A DNA stretch of 64,000 nt from Lonicera japonica (taxonomy: Eukaryota; Streptophyta; Magnoliopsida; Dipsacales; Caprifoliaceae). The position numbers and the translations under genes were made by a program. The stretch spans positions 80,200,919-80,264,918 of the forward strand of contig CM038465.1 in the NCBI GenBank assembly GCA_021464415.1, given 5' to 3'. The notes under the pieces are model-generated. The model searched no databases, was not told the DNA's origin, and saw only the letters and a list, made by a program, of their open reading frames with translations. Below, in pieces: positions 35,730-46,776 of this stretch. Position 1 is the stretch's first letter. Every line of letters starts with the position of its first letter.

Positions 35730-36544
35730 CTTATTATATATTACAAACATGCACCTTCGATTTATAACACTGGTTACACAAACCCCCCCCCCCCCCCACA
35801 AATATTGAAGACGCACCTCACCAAACATTGATTTAGGCCTGGGACCGGTTCGGTTCTATAAAAAATTTTGAGGAACCATTAACCGAACCGATTCTATGTT
35901 AACGGTTCGGTTCTACCTATAAAAAGTGAAGAACCGGTTTAAGAACCGAACCGGTTCTAACGGTTCGGTTCTCCCGGTTTATCGGTTAACCGTTAACAAG
36001 ATAAAAACCGGTTCCTTAACGGTTATTGGAAAGAACTAGTTTATTGGTTAACCGTTAACAAGAAAAAAACCGGAAAAACCGAAATATTAATAGTTATTGG
36101 AAAGAAATAACGGTTCTAAGGGTTCCTTAATGGTTATAACGGTTCCTTAACGGTTCTAACGGTTCGGTTCCTAAGCAATTTAGAAGGAAAATCTAATAAC
36201 GGTTCCTTAACGGTTATTAGAAAAAAATTATATCAAGAACCGTTAACCGAACCGTTAACAACCTCCAAGAACCGAACCATTAACAAAAGTTTCCTATTTT
36301 TCAAGAACCGAACCGAACCGGGTTTTATCGGTTCGGTCCGGACCGGTTCTCCAGTTCCCGGTTCTAAAATCCCAGCCCTATATTGATTCCTTAGCTTATA
36401 TTACAACCCCACTTATTATATATTACAAACATGCACCTTCGATTTATAACACTGGTTACACAAACCCCCCCCCCCCACAAACACACACAAATATTGAAGA
36501 CGCACCTCACCAAACATTGATTCCTTAGCTTATATTGCAACCCC
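35730..36544. repeat. Direct duplication interrupted by the nested hAT MITE
   Basis: The segment starting CTTATTATATATTACAAACA and containing ACGCACCTCACCAAACATTG occurs at 35730-35833 (continuing at 36389) and again at 36412-36544. Both copies contain a poly-C run of different length. Confidence 0.85.
35834..36380. mobile_element. Nested hAT-like MITE rich in AACCG/CGGTT
   Basis: Left TAGGCCTGGGACCGGTTCGG and inverted right TAGGGCTGGGATTTTAGAAC. Flanking 8-mers CATTGATT (35826-35833) and TATTGATT (36381-36388) match at seven of eight positions. About twenty copies of AACGGTT/AACCGTT-type words fill the interior. Confidence 0.8.
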
Positions 36545-36796
36545 TACCCCTAAACTTACACCCAGATTTACACAATGGCCCCTCAACTTTCCCTTCCCAC
36601 ACATAATCTCCTGTACTCTCTGAAATTTTTTAAAAAGTCCAGGTGGGGCCATGGCCCCACCTAGCCCCACGTGACTCCGCCCCTGGACATAACCCACCCA
36701 ATAACTTTAAACAACGCATGACATAGCTAGTGATAGCTTGCAAAACTGACTTTATTAACACTCTTTACCACCTTTAAAAAACAAATTCCTAGTCTA

Positions 36797-37315
36797 TCAC
36801 TGCACACGTTTCCATATATTTTTTTTGAAATAGCTTTGAACGCCCCCTCCCTGATTTAGTCCCACCACCATGGAAAAACCCAAATATTCATAAGAGTCCT
36901 CAACTTGGCTCATACCCAGCACATTAGCTAGATTATCCTTCCTTTTAGCATGTAAGTTCAGGCTAAAGAAAATACAAAACTTCCTTAAATTTATGGATTG
37001 ATCCGAAACTTTCTCATAGATACTAAGAATCTGCTTTAATTCTAAACATGCATTCATTGTGGCATTCATGAATAAGAGACTGTCATCGGCAAAGAATAAA
37101 TACGATAACTTTGGGGTACGCTGAACTACATGAACGCCGCTAATTTTACCAATCCTAACACTACGCTTTATTAATCCTAAAAACCCCTCGGTACAAAAAA
37201 TAAAAAAAAGTGGGGAAAGAGGATCTCTTTGGTGGAGCCCTCTCGAAGGTAACAAATAACCCACTTGTCTTCTATTAATTAAGAATAAAAAGGAAACTAA
37301 CAAAATATATCTCAT
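36797..37315 (-). pseudogene. LINE reverse transcriptase fragment
   Basis: Motifs in order: LPSRGLHQRDPLSPLFFIF (usually G-RQGDPLSP; here partly changed), then the catalytic FADDSLLF, then YEKVSDQSINLRKFCIFFS and YLGFSMVVG. The sequence further right (37316-38000) continues the RT N-terminal part but is broken by many stops. The catalytic FADD is retained. Confidence 0.9.
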
Positions 37316-38018
37316 GATCCACCCAACTCATCGGGAATGAAAACCAAGCCCTTCAATCACAATTTCATAAATGACCACTCAACGCGATCTTAGGCTTTAC
37401 TAATATATAATTTAATAGTAGCAGTCCCTTTTTTACTCGACGATCTATGATGAATAACATTATGGTTTCAAAAGCAATTAGAATGTTATCAAGGATACGC
37501 CTTCCATCAACGAAAGCGCTCTAACATTATCAATTATATCGTGCAATACTCTACCTAATTTATTACATAAAATTTTATAAATAATCTTATAGGATACACT
37601 GCACAAACTAATAAGACGAAAGTCCATCACTTGCCTCGGTTCGGAATAAGCACAATGATTATGTAATTTAGATCACCAAGAGGATTATCATTATGGAAGA
37701 AGTCCATACAAGCACCCATAACCTGATTCTTAACAATAAGCTAGAATTGTTGGTAGAAGGTTGCCGAATAACCGTCAGGACCCAGTGACTGATCGGCATT
37801 GACTTTTCCTTCAATCTCTTGTAGAACCCGATTTATATCCATATCCGAAGGCTGATAAGAATAGAATAAAACATTGTAATAATCTGATACAATAGTCATA
37901 AGAAATTCCCTATCCTATTTTCATTCATTTTCCTCATTTAATAACCCAAATATTTCATTTATCTGTCTCCGATAATTTGCCTTTCTGTGAAAAAATTTAG
38001 AATTTGAATCTCCCTCCT

Positions 38019-38660
38019 TTAACAAATTAACTCGTGACCATTAACACCAATAAATTTCATTTTATTATCAAAGCTCATCAAGCTATACTCTGTTGTGCGA
38101 ATTATATTTAGGACCTCATTATTAAAAGTTAAACCCTTCAGTTTATCCAACCGAGACTCAGTTGTGCGTAATCTTTTATTAAAGCCCACAAATTGGGAAA
38201 CACTCCATGAAAAGAGGGCCTCTTTATACTTGATCGATGCAGCTCTCAAATTTTGAATAACTGACCCACCGTTAAGGTTGTCGTGCACATCTTCAACTAC
38301 CTTTCTGCAATCACCATGATGGATCCAATTTTTTTCGAACTGGAACACTTGTCTACCATTACGACCAAGCTCCCTCCAAATTAAATTGTCCCTCTACCAT
38401 CAAATTTGATTAAAATAATGGTGTGATCAGAGTAAGCAAACCCCAAAATCTCCATTAATATAGAAAGGAAACAAATATGAAAACTAATTGGAACAAAAAA
38501 TTAACTTTACCAAGTCTAGCTCGAACAAAAACTTCGTGAAGCCTCTCATTCCTCCACGTAAGTCTAGCACCTTAAAACCCCAAATCTAATAGACCACAAT
38601 TTAAATTTGCCGATATAAAGTTAAAAATTAAACCCAAAGCTCTAGAATTACAATCCATCT
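38019..38660 (-). pseudogene. LINE endonuclease C-terminal part and connector
   Basis: 38019-38348 is the connector to RT (FEKNWIHHGDCRKVVEDVHD ... SRLDKLKGL). Upstream, in other frames, are SDHTIILIKF, GARLTWRNERLHEVFVRARL and CGLLDLGF, the end of the AP-endonuclease. Several frameshifts are present. Confidence 0.8.
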
Positions 38661-38676
38661 TTTCTATATCATTCAT

Positions 38677-39288
38677 GGGTCATGTTAACGTGTGCCCTTA
38701 AGGGCCCGTTTGGTTGTTCTTCAAATTGCAAATTAGATAATTTACAATTAAATAATTTACAAAATTTTCATTTATTAGCGTTTGGTTGTATAAATTGAAT
38801 AATTGTAAATGTGATAATTCAAGTTGATTCACAAAAACTCAAATTAAGTCATTTCAAGTAAAACTTAAAATTGCCTAATTCTAGAATTACATAATTCATT
38901 CCAACTCTCTTTTTCGAGAAGATCTAGTTTCTACCAGTAATGTTGCTGTATCTATACAAAATTTTAAATAACATAGAATAATAGAGAACATATTTTTATT
39001 CTAACAATCGGAATTTCTCGTTTAAGTTTTTCAAACACTACTTGAATTAGAATTGAATTATTCATAAATGAGCAAATTCACAATTCTTCAATCGAAAATT
39101 AACTAATTCTAAAATTAGGTAATTTTGACAACCAAACAGGCCATAAAGGTACATGTTAAGTACCTATTTTTAAAAATAATTAACTCTCAACATGCATTAA
39201 ATATGGCACAGATTCTCATAAAAAATTTCATTATTTTCATTTATAGTAGCTTTAACACGTGCCCTAAGGGCACATGTTATCATTTTCC
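38677..39288. mobile_element. Mutator-type MITE with 9-base target duplication
   Basis: Exact duplication ATCATTCAT at 38668-38676 and 39289-39297. Inverted ends contain AACGTGTGCCCTTA and AACATGTGCCCTTAGGGCAC. Its body is interrupted near the left end by a Tourist-type MITE. Confidence 0.8.
38702..39143. mobile_element. Tourist-like (PIF/Harbinger) MITE
   Basis: Ends GGGCCCGTTTGGTTGT and (inverted) TGGCCTGTTTGGTTGT, flanked by TAA on both sides (38699-38701 and 39144-39146), the 3-base target usual for PIF/Harbinger. Internal AATTGTGAAT-type inverted repeats extend inward. Confidence 0.8.
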
Positions 39289-39396
39289 ATCATTCATAAG
39301 CTCATTAAAATAACTATAAATAATCCATGACAAATCAGATCTTGATCTCAAATCGGATCTTAAGATCCGTGGTTATCTATCGGGCTATATCAAAGG

Positions 39397-40319
39397 GTGC
39401 GGGTGAGGGTTGATATTTTTAAACCTCTCCATTGTGAGGTGAAGATCCAGTTGGTGGTAGGGGATGAAGCACGGTGGATTCAGACAGCATATGGAAAAGT
39501 ACATGACTTTTGTTATGTGTGTAGGCATGTGAGTCATTTTCAAAGAGATTGTCTAATGGCATTCCAAAAGTCCAGTAAACAGTTCGAAAATGAATATGGG
39601 GTTTGGCTAAGGGCACCAACGAATACGTAAAATATGGGATCCCAGAAGGAAATATCGAATAGCCTAGGTTGTCTAAGAAACGCGTTAAATGCGAAAATAT
39701 AAGTTTGTAATCGGGTTCCTAATGGCATTGTCCTAATAATTAATAGAGAGCAACACCATTGCGATATTGATAGGAAAGGTAATGAGGATATGGTGGAATT
39801 GGTAGGAGATGAATGTTATAGTAAAGGGAATGAAAATAGAGACAACTTATTTATTGACAAGAATGCCGAGGACAAACATATAGCAACGAGCCTATAAAGA
39901 TGAACAGTGATGGCTCCTTAGTGGTGCAATTATGGTCTATAATATAAATAGCACCCTTTAAGTTGGAAAGATAATTCAAAAATTTGTCAATAATGAGAAT
40001 GAAAGGAAATTGGGTCTACGTACAGATAGATGAGAATGTTGAAGGCAACTATAGTGGCAGGGGTTATAGGGAATCGAAAAACCTCGGTAGTCAAGCAGGG
40101 TCTGGGAAGAATAAATGGAAGAAGATTGCTGAAGAGGGACAAGGTAACAACTTGATGGGGGATATCATTAATATTTGCTCGAAACAACCGATAAATAACA
40201 AAGATGTAATTGAACATGCTCATCATATTGGTAAGGAAAATGAGGTCATTATTGAGAGCCATGTAAACCATAAGTTGGACTGTACGCGTGTATTGTTTAA
40301 TCTGCATCGTCTAGTATAA
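39397..40319 (+). pseudogene. LINE ORF1 (nucleic-acid-binding, CCHC) fragment
   Basis: RVRVDIFKPL, then the zinc knuckle CYVCRHVSHFQRDC (CX2CX4HX4C), then YGVWLRAPTN, the conserved block of plant LINE ORF1 proteins. After stops and frameshifts a second frame (39984-40319) continues with low-complexity linker sequence. The reading frame is broken in at least two places. Confidence 0.8.
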
Positions 40320-40424
40320 TAAAATAATCCTGAGATGTTGTTTTTGATAAAAATAAAAGGGAATAAAAGGGCAGTGGAAGACTAGAGTTTTCTCTTGGCT
40401 TTGTGCACTGTTTTATCGTTCGTA

Positions 40425-40558
40425 AAGTTGGTTTGAGTGGCGGTTTGGCTTTATTTTGGTTGGATGGAGACATGGAGTGGATGTTTTAATGTTATCCTTC
40501 TCTAGTCATATTGACTGTCAGGTTAAAGACAGATGCAAATTTTGGCGTGCTCCAGGTT
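40425..40558 (+). pseudogene. LINE endonuclease N-terminal fragment
   Basis: SGGLALFWLDGDMEWMF followed, after a frameshift, by SHIDCQVKDRCKFWRAP matches the GGLALLW ... HID ... WR-TG part of plant LINE AP-endonucleases. It ends abruptly in TA-rich sequence. Confidence 0.65.
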
Positions 40559-40794
40559 TATATATATACATACATATAAATATTTAAAATTAGCTATGAT
40601 ATAAAAAGTTGAAACAAATTATGGAGTGCTCGGAAAACTTTCCAACTTCATATATGCCAAAATCACGTTAAAATCAACCTAATTGTAATTTTCCATTCCA
40701 ACTTCTTAACTTTTATTTTTCACTACAAATATGATTTAGACCCTAATGGTTGAGCAGATATATATGTTTTTAGCAAATTATTTTAATTTAAATT

Positions 40795-42427
40795 TGTAGA
40801 CACCCCAATTCGTGACCCCCGCAAGAACCCTAAAAGAAAACTCTCATAGAGTTCACATCGAGTCTAGAACTCATGCACACACTAGAACGTGCTACGGGGC
40901 TTTTGTAGCACTACAAACGGGGCATTTGTAGCGCGAAAATACATTTGTCGCGCTACAAACGGACGTTTGTCGCACGACAAACCTCCAAAACACCGACCAA
41001 CCACTTTCTGACACATCAGTCTGTCAGAACCATCACTTCAGCCGTTTGTCGCAACAAACCCCCAAAACACCGACCAACCACTTTCTGACACATTAGTCTA
41101 TCAGAACCATCACTTCAGCCGTTTGTCGCACAACATATGTATATGTCGCGCGACAATCATTCCACTATTGCAGTATGTCGTGCAACAAACTCTCCCGAGC
41201 ACTATAAATAAGGCAGCACCCCCATGGGTTCTAGACGGCAACTTCTCACCACGGTTTCTACACCAAAACACCTCATTCTCTCTCATATTTTCTAGTCTTT
41301 AAGCCTTCTTCGGAAGCATCTGTGATAACATTTTTGTAAAAGTCTCGGATCTAATCTTAGCACCCGGAGTGCCACCTTCAAGAGTCAGACCGCTGGAAAT
41401 ATTTTTAAGAGGAAAGCTAATATCCGCCGGAGGTCTTCTCTGCCATATTATATTTTCTCTCTTTTATTCTTATATATATCGTCGGGAAGATAACTAAAGT
41501 CTCTTCTAGTAATTAAATAAGATATATGTATACTAGTTTTATTTTATTTTATAGACTTGTTTAAACTCTTATTTAAGTTTATATATATATATATATACGT
41601 ACTTGTTATTTTCGGAAGTACTATAAGTGGTAGGGAGTTGGCTTGCTTGGGCCAATATAATCCGAAAGCATTTACTTCCATTTGAGTTATTTTGTAGACT
41701 CTTTTTATCTGTTGTTCTGTCCACTTTCTAGCTGGATAAACTTATTGTCAAGTTACTGATATTCTATCGTTTTCAAACAAAACAACTTGATAAAATCCTG
41801 ATAAAATCATTTGTAAAACTAGAAGAAGTAAGACTATTTATCATCCGACTAAAACCAAGTTTTTAAAACCCGGACTGATAAAGCTTACATAGGAATTAAA
41901 TTTAGATATATTTTGTCTTCCATATAAACTATAATGTATCTGATACACTCTCCTCAAGAGTTCAATTCCATATCAAATCAATTTCGATAAGATCTGATCT
42001 TTTCTAAATTAAACAAACGAGATAATTGATATTGTTATCTAAGAAAACAATAACGAATCACTCTCATTTCAAAATTGATAAAATAAACTTGTCACTAGTA
42101 ATTAGATTTCGACAAAACCAAAACATCGGATCACGGAATACAAGGTTTTCATCCCTTTCTCTGTTTTTCCCAAAATCAGGTTTTCATTAGTTATTTCCAG
42201 AAAGCAGTAGAATATCAGTAAAAGCATCCAAGTTTTCCAACATAGAATAAACATATAAAATCACTAGAGACCGAAAGGGCGGAATGGGTGCTAAACACCT
42301 TCCCAAACCGTAATATAGTTTTCGAACCCTATAGAATCCTGGTTTCGTAGACAAACGTGTAAAGAAAGGCTTATTTGTAGCATTTTCTCTTACACAACTA
42401 TTTTGTCCATTTTCTTGTAAAACGTAC
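40795..42427 (+). mobile_element. LTR of a TAT/Ogre-type Ty3 (gypsy) retrotransposon
   Basis: Begins TGTAGACACCCCAATTCGTG, as Ogre-type LTRs do, and is followed at 42428 by TGGCGACTCTG, the tRNA-Arg-type primer site of that lineage. TATA candidate ACTATAAATAAGG near 41202. About 1.6 kb, long as expected. Only about 170 bases of internal sequence follow before similarity fades; no gag, pol or second LTR is in the window. Probably a truncated element. Confidence 0.65.
40964..41135. repeat. 79-base tandem repeat in the TAT/Ogre LTR
   Basis: Two full units and the start of a third. Each begins GTTTGTCGCACGACAAAC-like (a palindrome, variably decayed) and continues with ACACCGACCAACCACTTTCT. Related half-sites (TTTGTAGCGCGAAA, TTTGTCGCGCTACAAA) precede it from 40910. 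Confidence 0.85.
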
Positions 42428-42438
42428 TGGCGACTCTG
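42428..42438 (+). other. Primer-binding site (tRNA-Arg type) after the TAT/Ogre LTR
   Basis: TGGCGACTCTG matches the start of the conserved primer site of Ogre-type elements; the following bases diverge. Confidence 0.6.
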
Positions 42439-42599
42439 AACGAACTCTTTTGCATCTAGAAATAGGATAGAGGGACACCCGATATGAGTTATCAATACAT
42501 AGAAGCAAATGGAACAACAAAATCCTTTCCGATGTTTCAGACTCCCACACCAAGGATTGAGACCTTGGGGTCGCATTTGCGGATTCTCACAAAATTATT

Positions 42600-43604
42600 A
42601 GACGTGAGTCTTACAAGTATCAATTGTATATTGTAAATCTTGTATCAAAAAAAAAGAATTGTAGAGTATAAGTCTAAGGTCCCATTGTAGTGGTCAAAAT
42701 TATGATAATTCACATGGGGCGCCATGATTCAACCCATCTTCCCTCCAGTAAGAACCATATGGATCTATCATTTTTTTTTAAAAAATCTCATTATTTTTCG
42801 GTGACACTAACTACACACACATTTGTACTTGTTTTCACTCCATTAGAGTATATGTATCGAATAAATAGACACATACTTGCTACATATATGCCGAGCCATT
42901 TTTTAAAATATTGAGATGGCCCAAAAACAATTAGGATATTCTAGTCCAACTTGGTTAGTTGGGCCAAAAGGGCCATACTCATCCAAGTTAGATAAGAAGC
43001 GTATAGCCCATTCCTAAATAAAGAAATAGGGTTCATTGCCTAATATTCTTTGATTTCTGAGTATAATTATAGCTAGTAAAGCTGTGTAACATCATCAAAT
43101 GCTGATATGGTCGTGATGGTATCATCATGCTGAGACAGTCCTCTTCACGAATAAGCATAAGACACATGTAATATGTACTATTTTAGGACACCTATAAAGT
43201 TTAGTTCTAGAGTGATGTCCAAGTTTTACCTTTTATACGTATAAATAGAAAATGGATGACTCATTACAAGGGATCTAGTCCTGAATTCTAGGTGGTTAGC
43301 AGTAAAGAAAAAGAGCTGGTAGCTTGTATTACTCTTCTTACTAATTGCATTTAAGCTATATAAAAACACACATATAAAGGATGGCGTACTACAAGAACAC
43401 ATAAGAACTACTAGAGGGACATACTTTACAACAAAAATTCTTGTCTCCTTTATTGTTTTCTAGTCAATGTTCTATTGAAATCGCTTTGAACTTACCTTGC
43501 GGGGAGACCCGAAATTTTTGGCACCCACATATATCCAACACTAGCTCTATGCAATGATACAAACAAGAAATTCAATAACTTATTGTTTTATTAATTTAAT
43601 GCAA
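42600..43604. other. Unassigned, possibly an old LTR
   Basis: No gene. 42913-43530 has LTR-like composition: a GTATAAATAGAAA TATA candidate near 43239 and, at 43517, TTTTTGGCACCCAC, which resembles a decayed gypsy primer site. No paired copy or target duplication was found. Confidence 0.3.
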
Positions 43605-43613
43605 TTTATTATT

Positions 43614-44801
43614 GGGGTTTATTGACTTAACCCCTTGTGCTAATAGCGATATTTGAGTAAGCCCTCTAAAATAATTTTTATTTGACATAACCCCCTAAAT
43701 CCTGACACCGTTAACTTTCCATCCATTTTTCATTTTTTTGACCAAAATACCCATTCCTTTCTTCTTTTTCTTCTTTTTCTTCTTTTTCTTCCCCATTTTA
43801 ATTTAAACCCTAACCCTAACTTAACCATAACTCTTTATTGATTTCCTGCAAATTATCTTTTGCCTTTCTCCACCTCGAAATAGTTGCTTTCTGTGGTGGT
43901 CGGAAATGGGTGCCACAAATCCAAATATATTTCAGAAAAAAGCCCCAAAAATAGAGCACTAGTTCTATGGTGGTCGAAAATGGAAGCCCACAAATCTGAC
44001 TGTGATGCTCTGTTTCTGGTATACAGCAAAATCGAGATCAAAATCATCACCATCATCCACTATCGATTTCCTCTGTATATGTATCTCTAGTCGCCGGCGC
44101 TGGTGGACCAGTAAGGGTTTGATGGCGAGCTCGATCTTGCCATATTTCATGGCGATTATGATATAGATTGATAAGGAAGATGAATCAAACACACACCAAA
44201 TCATATTTCCTGGCAATGGCGATGGGGTGTACAGATCTATATATATCCCCCTAAATCATACACACACCATAATCAAACCAAACCCACCCAATCAAAACAC
44301 CCCATTGTCGTAATGATCTCCTAAAGATCCGAATCTATTTATTTCTTTCTGCTGCTATGTTTTGGTCTTTAGATTGAAGATATACATATACATATACATA
44401 TACATATATATATATAACATGAACTTGGCCACAATTCGTAGGTTTTCTTTAATTTGATTTCAAATTAATATGTTTGTTTCATTTTAATTCTTATCTAAAA
44501 TCAATAATATATAGTGGTGGTGATGGAGGTGCAGTGGTGAGATGACAATAAAAGGAGTTGGTGTTTTGGAGAATGAAAGGAGAAGTGCAAAAAGTGTGGA
44601 AAAATTAGGGTTTTTTAAGGAAGAAGAATAGAGGAAGAAATAAGTGATAGGGGAAGGTGAAGGGCATTTTGGTACAAAAAAATAAAAAATTAACAGAATC
44701 ATAACGGCATTAGAAAATAGGGGGTTATGTCAAATAAAAATTATTTTAGGGGGTTTACTCAAATAAGGCTATTAGCACAAGGGGTTAAGTCAATAAACCC
44801 C
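43614..44801. mobile_element. Mutator-like non-autonomous element, 1,188 bases
   Basis: Exact 9-base duplication TTTATTATT at 43605-43613 and 44802-44810. Inverted arms start GGGGTTTATTGACTTAACCC and stay close to identical for about 85 bases, then decay until about 135. No transposase frame. The interior has CCCTAACCCTAA-like and GGTGGTGATGG-type sequence that may be captured host DNA, but no recognisable gene fragment. Confidence 0.92.
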
Positions 44802-44810
44802 TTTATTATT

Positions 44811-46264
44811 TTATTTTTATGGGGCTTATTTTATTATTCTATGGCTTAGAATATACCTGATGCATTGTTTTTAGTAGTTTGAGTTTATTATGAGTTCGGT
44901 TATATTTGGTTTTTTTAGTTGATAATAAAAAAATGTTTCTTATGGTAGGATTTGATTTGTTAGTAAATATATTTTTTAGTGGATTTGTTATTAAATCTAG
45001 ATTTTAAGGTTTGGTTATTATAAATAGGCATCCCTTCCTATTGTAATATTGATTTTTGATGATATTAATATTTATTTAGTGAGAATTTTTTCTCTGCAGT
45101 TTTTGGTTCTTCGTGTCCGTAGAGAATTGAAACGCTAGTTAATCTTCTATTTACTTAGGTATTCTCAAAATCAACAAGTTAACAAAAATGTATGTTCTTA
45201 ATGTTCTTGGGTGGAATCAACGAGTTCAGCGAGAGTTTTGATCGATTTTCTTTAAAATCATTCGTGGTTTCAACCCCATGTGCATTGGTTAGTATCGGCT
45301 AAGCGACTCTATTAGTAAATCATCGCTTTCCCTAAGCACAATTTACATCAGTTAATATCAAATAAGGTATATTCTTTGGTAGTCGGTGATATAGCCAATC
45401 CATCGAGTACAATAGTAATCAATAAGTTAACCCGTGCGCCTGTCGTCCTCAGGCCATCAATATTAAACCCAAGCCTTCCCTACTTAATTATTTAGGCTTC
45501 ATATATAACCTAAAAGGCCATTTAAAGTCATTTCATTCAAATCGTAGCCCTTATAAATGTAGGCCCTATACAATAATGCATTGAAGATTTGTTTTACTCT
45601 TTAGTCGTATTGTTTAGGAAATGGGCCTTAAATTTTTTTTTTTCTTTAGGCCTGAACTTGGGCCTTAACTGGAGATATACAATTATTTTGACTCAAGGAC
45701 TTGGAACGCTATAAGAGTTCGGCCTTGTTAACAGTTATTAATTTCTTTAAAACTGTTTGATTATACTTGTCGAATCTCACTTATTAACCTCTAAAATTCT
45801 AATTTATATTACAGAAAATTTCCTTATATGATCATGTTTTTACAAAAAGTTCATGATGAAATATTTTAATACAATAAGAATACAATTTATTACCATAATC
45901 AGTCGTAATTATATATATATCCTATGAACTTTATTCCACATTGGAAACTATCTAGGAGAAGTTCGAATCCATTCCCTTATGATATTGATCAGTATTGACT
46001 AGTTCTTGAAAAAGTTATATAATAGTACGCATGCATGTGTCATCACCTCATTGAAAGAGTTATATAGTAGTACGCATGTATGTGTTATCACCACATTGAA
46101 ATTAATTGCATTGAGATTTGACATATGTACCCATATTAATATATATATATATATATATTATAGATTCAAATTGTTTCTAATGTTAATTGTTTACTAATTT
46201 ACTAATTATACTTTTTAATGTGTGTTTCTTTTTTCCCAACACCAAAATTATCTATTTTGAAAAT
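44811..46264. other. Unassigned repeat-like region
   Basis: No gene. Around 45020-45290 the order TATAAATAGG, CTCTGCAG, then a TTGGTTAGTATCGGCT word resembles the promoter, leader and decayed primer site of an LTR element, but I found no partner LTR. Two 57-base phrases (AGTTATATAATAGTACGCAT and AGTTATATAGTAGTACGCAT) at 46010-46100 are a small tandem duplication. (TA)n at 46135-46157. Confidence 0.3.
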
Positions 46265-46600
46265 TTAGTTACAAAACTTTAATTAAAATATAAAAGTTTC
46301 ATTACAAACTTGAAGTGAAATTTACAAATTTCATGACAAAAATATGAATTGCAGTGAAATTTAAAAGTTCACTGCAATCTTGAAGTGAAATTTACAAATT
46401 TTAATGTAGATTTGTAAAAAAAATGTGAAATTTACAAATTTAATGGTAGAAATATGAATTGCATTGAAATTTAAAAGTTCATTGCAATCTTTAAAGTGAA
46501 ATTTACAAATTTTACAACAGATTTGCAAGACATAATTATGTAAAATTTACAAATTTAATGAATTTGTAATGAAATTTATGAGTTTAATTGCAAAAATATG
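46265..46600. repeat. Palindromic tandem array based on GTGAAATTTACAAATTT
   Basis: GTGAAATTTACAAATTT, TATGAATTGCAGTGAAATTT and AAAAGTTCACTGCAATCTTG recur about four times at roughly 100-base spacing, some as near-inverted pairs. No coding potential. Confidence 0.65.
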
Positions 46601-46776
46601 AATATATAAAAAATATTGCAAGCAACTGTTTCCTAATTTGCATTTATATCTATCTTTATATAAATTTCTAACTTTGAAAATATTCAAAAAAGGCATTTTG
46701 TGTGGTATTCAAAGTATTTTTATTTTTTTAGAAAGAATTTTTTAAAATACACAATTTTTGTATACAGCAATATAGA

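Larger units (their letters stand above)
35445..36685. mobile_element. Non-autonomous hAT element with CAGTGGCGGAGTCA ends
   Basis: Ends CAGTGGCGGAGTCA and TGACTCCGCCCCTG (inverted match). Exact 8-base duplication GACATAAC at 35437-35444 and 36686-36693. The interior contains a tandem duplication of about 130 bases with long C runs, split by a second hAT element. It interrupts the LINE between its RT and zinc-binding parts. Confidence 0.9.
32040..39350 (-). mobile_element. 3' part of an L1-type LINE, heavily interrupted
   Basis: Reading right to left on the minus strand: second half of the AP-endonuclease (WIIYSYFNELMND near 39310; CGLLDLGF and ARLTWRNERLHEVFVRARLG near 38580-38500), connector, reverse transcriptase (36797-37315), zinc-binding domain, and RNase H (32067-32788). 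Six later insertions split it: 32912-34160, 34396-34922, 35445-36685 with 35834-36380 inside, and 38677-39288 with 38702-39143 inside. Stops and frameshifts are numerous. No clear poly(A) tail or target duplication remains at the left end. Its missing 5' part lies in opposite orientation at 39378-40558. Confidence 0.85.
39378..40558 (+). mobile_element. 5' part of the same LINE, inverted
   Basis: In + orientation it carries the LINE ORF1 zinc-knuckle protein and then the first part of the AP-endonuclease, ending at about 40558 with a sequence reading HIDCQVKDRCKFWRAPGLY. The adjoining minus-strand LINE part starts a short way further along the endonuclease. The two parts therefore complement one another, missing perhaps 40 codons, and lie head to head. 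This is the arrangement produced by twin priming of L1 elements. Confidence 0.65.

Noticed and set aside
32000..40620. Target duplication of the inverted LINE (ACATATATATTTGAAAAT against ACATATAAATATTTAAAAT)
   Set aside because: The match is imperfect and purely A/T-rich in a region where such matches arise by chance; not used as evidence.
42187..42576. 129-codon minus-strand open frame
   Set aside because: Spans the end of a TAT/Ogre-type LTR and its primer site; no recognisable domain.
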